A stretch of 64,000 bases of DNA, taken from positions 1,612,001 through 1,676,000 of the forward strand of contig OY782765.1 of the NCBI GenBank assembly GCA_963678275.1, read 5' to 3'. A program made the position numbers and the translations under genes. The notes beneath the pieces are model-generated. The model did no database searches. It was not told the origin of the DNA and saw only the letters and a list, made by a program, of their open reading frames with translations. Positions within the stretch are counted from its first letter, which is position 1, and every line of letters begins with the position of its first letter. Origin of the DNA: G963677445 sp963678275. GTDB lineage: Bacteria; Bacteroidota; Ignavibacteria; Ignavibacteriales; Melioribacteraceae. Of the stretch, positions 61,591-64,000 are shown one piece after another.

Positions 61591-62386
61591 AGGACAGATT
61601 TGCAATCTGTCCTAACCACCTCGGAATGAGCGCTGCCTTTCAAATAATGTCTGCCTCGCGCTATCCGCTCAGGACAGAATTCAATTCTGTCCTACAGTAT
61701 TTTATTGATTTATTGACGTATAAATAAAGCGCTGTATTTCATAATTAACTGAACTTAAAATGACTCCTGTTCCAAAATCCGAAGTTTTAAGTAAATTCAT
61801 GAAATTACAAAATTACCTGTAGGACAGATTTGCAATCTGTCCTTACCACCTCGGAATGAGCGCTGCCTTTCAAATAATATCTGCCTCGCGCTATCCGCTC
61901 AGGACAGAATTCAATTCTGTCCTACAATATTTCATTGAGTTATTGACGCATAAATAAAGCGCTGTAATTCATAATCAAATTAACTTAAAATGACTTCTGT
62001 TCCCGAATCAGAAGTTTTGAGTAAATTCATGAAATTACAAAATTACCTGTAGGACAGATTTGCAATCTGTCCTTACCACCTCGGAATGAGCGCTGCCTTT
62101 CAAATAATGTCTGCCTCGCGCTATCCGCTCAGGACAGAATTCAATTCTGTCCTACAGTATTTTATTGATTTATTGACGTATAAAAAAAGCGCTGTAATTC
62201 ATAATCAAATTAACTTAAAATGACTTCTGTCCCCGAATCAGAAGCTTTGAGTAAATTCATGAAATTACAAAATTACCTGTAGGACAGATTTGCAATCTGT
62301 CCTAACCACCTCGGAATGAGCGCTGCCTTTCAAATAATATCCGCCTCGCGTTATCCGCTCAGGACAGAATTCAATTCTGTCCTACA
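61591..62386. repeat. Tandem array: four copies of a 106-bp palindromic core at exact 230-bp spacing
   Basis: Core copies begin at 61591, 61821, 62051 and 62281, each 230 bases apart. Every core starts with palindrome AGGACAGATTTGCAATCTGT, continues ACCACCTCGGAATGAGCGCT, 'GCCTTTCAAATAAT' and 'CTATCCGCTC', and ends with a second palindrome AGGACAGAATTCAATTCTGT. The 124-base spacers between cores are also repeated, with 'TTATTGACGTATAAA', 'AAAGCGCTG' and 'GTAAATTCATGAAATTACAA'. Copies differ by only a few substitutions. The last copy lacks the spacer. No frame is conserved across the copies; a short frame at 61467-61727 is incidental. Confidence 0.9.
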
Positions 62387-62640
62387 AAAAGCGCTTTTAT
62401 TGATTATTAAGATGAGAGAGTACAAATCTGTCCCGCGGTTTAACAATTTGGTAACATATAAGAGGCAAAAATGATTATTAATAACTATTTACTTTGGGTT
62501 GTAATAACTATTATTTTTTGAATGTTCTTTCAAAAAGTTTACGTATTTAATATTGGCAAAGGTCTAAATAGGACACGCATGGCTTTTAGATTTTTGTTAA
62601 CTCGGAATGAGTGATTTAGAATCTTGTTTTGTAATTCCTG
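62387..62640. other. AT-rich intergenic region, no gene seen
   Basis: About 250 bases after the tandem array without a supported gene, palindrome or promoter match. It leads into the candidate structured transcript. Confidence 0.4.
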
Positions 62641-62817
62641 AAGAGCAGGACATATTTATTTCCCGGAAAAGCGGGAAAAACGCGGCTGGATTTTAACCCT
62701 AAGCAGGGATGGAAAACTATATATTCTCTCCTCATTATTGGAGAAGAATGGTATCCTGCAAACTAAACCACAGCGATACCCGAGAATTAAGAGCCCGGTG
62801 GAAGCCGGGCTTTTTTA
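62641..62817 (+). ncRNA. Candidate structured small RNA ending in a terminator
   Basis: A plus-strand stretch has a nested hairpin: GCAGGGAT (near 62703) pairs with GTATCCTGC (near 62752-62760), enclosing ATTCTCTCC paired with GGAGAAGAAT. An intrinsic terminator follows at 62790-62817. No plus-strand gene precedes the terminator for over 1 kb, and the flanking genes both point left, so an independent short transcript is the simplest reading. A weak promoter-like TTG and TATTTATT occur upstream. No Rfam-type family recognised by eye. Confidence 0.35.
62790..62817 (+). terminator. Orphan intrinsic terminator
   Basis: Stem AGCCCGG/CCGGGCT (62792-62798 with 62805-62811) with a six-base loop and a run of six T. 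The other strand has no T-run, so it faces right. Confidence 0.88.
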
Positions 62818-62887
62818 ATTTTACTCCTGTGTGGAAATTATGTTGAATCTTTCATCCAGCAAAATGTCTGAGAAAGCGATTTTTTTG

Positions 62888-63481
62888 TCAATAAAGCGCT
62901 TTACCCCAGGAGGAACTGAAAACAATTTCACCTGGATTTTTTCTTTTTCTTACAGACAATTCACTTGCTTTCAGATTGTCGGGAAGCGCCCCCGGATCAC
63001 CCGGATAACCACCGGCGATAACTGCTGCCGGAATAAATCCATCAGGAATGCCGAATAGTTCAGCCGCTTTGGTTTTATCAAAACCACCCATTTGATGCAT
63101 ATATATTCCTCTTGATATCGCCTCAACAGTCATCATGGCAACAGCCTGCCCGGTATCATATAACGCATAACCGTTTTCTTTACCGTTCCTGTCGAGATTT
63201 AGAGACGCGGCGCTCAGAATAAGCAGTGGAGCTTTTTCAGCCCAGGTTTTATTTCCGGGTAAAAGAGTATCGTAAATTTTTTCCCAGGTTTCGTCAAAAT
63301 TAATTCCCGCTACAAAACGCCAGGGCTGCTCATTATATGATGAGGCTGTCCATCTCGAGGCTTCAAAGAGAGAATACACATCCTCAGTCTTTAATTTTTT
63401 ATCTGAGAAACTGCGGGGACTCCATCTTTTCGCCAAAAGATCATTCACAGGATAAATTGTGTTCGCTTTTTTATTTGTCAT
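62888..63481 (-). CDS. Nitroreductase family protein
   Basis: The 197-residue FMN-dependent oxidoreductase has the family opening with RWSPRSFSDKKL (FMN phosphate binding), the middle SRWTASSYNEQPWRFV, and AVAMMTVEAISRGIYMHQMGGF. It would reduce nitro, quinone or related substrates with NAD(P)H. The true substrate is unknown. Stand-alone gene with no operon partner in the window. Confidence 0.92.
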   Translation of the reverse strand: MTNKKANTIYPVNDLLAKRWSPRSFSDKKLKTEDVYSLFEASRWTASSYNEQPWRFVAGINFDETWEKIYDTLLPGNKTWAEKAPLLILSAASLNLDRNGKENGYALYDTGQAVAMMTVEAISRGIYMHQMGGFDKTKAAELFGIPDGFIPAAVIAGGYPGDPGALPDNLKASELSVRKRKNPGEIVFSSSWGKALY

Positions 63482-63937
63482 GGATTTTCCTTTTTTTATT
63501 TCATTTTGCTCTATAACAAAAAGGGAGAATAAGGAATTTCATTTGTTGTTGGAAAGATATTGATGAAAGAGTTATTTTACCGATAAACGGCTAAGCTGTC
63601 AAAATCAGAAACAAGAAATTGTTAGAAAAACCATCGAAATCATAAACTGGCGGAGCCAGAAGTGAATAGTGGTTAGTGAAGAATGGAAACAATTCTCAGA
63701 TTTATTAAAGAACCCGACTTCGATGGCGACTTCGATTTGGATTTCTATGGCTAACATATATCCGGTTAATCTTTTTAATCACTCCATTCCTTTTCTGAGT
63801 TTTTTACGCGATCATTAGATAATTCCTTAGAACATATCGCTCGTTTGAATAAGGTTAATAAAGTTTAGTTTGGTTGGGTGGTTTCCTATGCTACTAAGGT
63901 TAAAAAAATCAAAAATAGGTTTCATAACATTCTTTTC
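63482..63937. other. Intergenic region, no gene seen
   Basis: About 455 bases upstream of the nitroreductase gene. It includes ACCATCGAAATCATAAACTG and, further on, CGACTTCGATGGCGACTTCG, a partly self-complementary stretch. No reading frame, tRNA or terminator is supported. Confidence 0.45.
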
Positions 63938-64000
63938 ATTCCTAATTCCTAATTCCTAATTTCTAATTCCTAATTCCTAATTCCTAATTCCTAATTCCTA
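63938..64000. repeat. Heptanucleotide tandem repeat (ATTCCTA)n running off the right edge
   Basis: Nine consecutive copies of ATTCCTA occupy 63938-64000, with one substitution in the fourth (ATTTCTA). The array is cut by the window edge. A degenerate relative, four heptads of the GAATTAC type, lies at 36157-36184. Confidence 0.95.

Noticed and set aside
61591..62386. CRISPR array
   Set aside because: The repeat unit is 106 bases with palindromes, the 124-base spacers are themselves repeated rather than unique, and there are no cas genes.

Overview
The window looks like chromosome from a Gram-negative bacterium of the Bacteroidota/Chlorobiota-Ignavibacteriota side of the FCB group. Four secreted proteins end in a type IX secretion (T9SS) sorting domain of the 'QNYPNPFN...' kind, there are several lipoproteins and an outer-membrane patatin/Omp85 protein, and three promoters fit the Bacteroidota pattern TTG-N20-TAnnTTTG exactly. 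No phage, IS transposase, CRISPR array or defence island was seen. I cannot name the genus.

Layout. 1-609: 5' part of a glycosyltransferase gene running off the left edge. 1190-5457: a cyclic-nucleotide-domain/aspartase fusion translationally coupled to a patatin-Omp85 protein. 5640-7265: P5C dehydrogenase. 7295-14571 (minus): a tightly packed nine-gene operon, ybaB-recR-methyltransferase-two lipoproteins-ftsX-polysaccharide export-chain-length regulator-UDP-xylose synthase-like. 14729-18697 (plus): psd-pssA-purS-purQ-tatA-gatA. 18663-23385 (minus): Ig-like lipoprotein, mltG, tsaD and proline dehydrogenase. 23679-33489 (minus): tRNA-Leu, tRNA-Val, thrS-infC-rpmI-rplT, terminator, pheS-pheT, a coiled-coil gene, zapA, 6S RNA, rny and coaE, a conserved translation/cell-division block. 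33490-37649: repeats, a CAT-anticodon tRNA, an FGE-type lipoprotein and an orphan radical SAM gene. 37705-53240: secreted T9SS cargo (sensor-like repeat protein, PD40 protein, a secreted GH57 glycosidase, an Ig-like protein) mixed with a membrane protein, a CHAD protein, a Ser/Arg/Lys-rich membrane-anchored protein, an IMPDH-like enzyme and an exported PepF peptidase. 53516-61347: TspO, a DnaQ/GIY-YIG nuclease, and meaB with both methylmalonyl-CoA mutase subunits. 61378-64000: a 230-bp tandem array built from palindromes, a candidate structured RNA, a nitroreductase and a heptanucleotide tandem repeat at the right edge.

Together the metabolic genes suggest a heterotroph that degrades proteins and amino acids (PepF, proline dehydrogenase plus P5C dehydrogenase, aspartase, B12-dependent methylmalonyl-CoA mutase) and alpha-glucans (GH57) and that makes an exported polysaccharide. 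The items I consider most worth following up are the CNBD-aspartase fusion with an altered ligand pocket, the 230-bp palindrome array with a solitary copy after a tRNA terminator, the 166-bp MITE-like inverted-repeat element, the Ser/Arg/Lys-rich protein divergent from a CHAD gene, the secreted GH57, and the 6S RNA whose closing helix overlaps the apparent 5' extension of rny.
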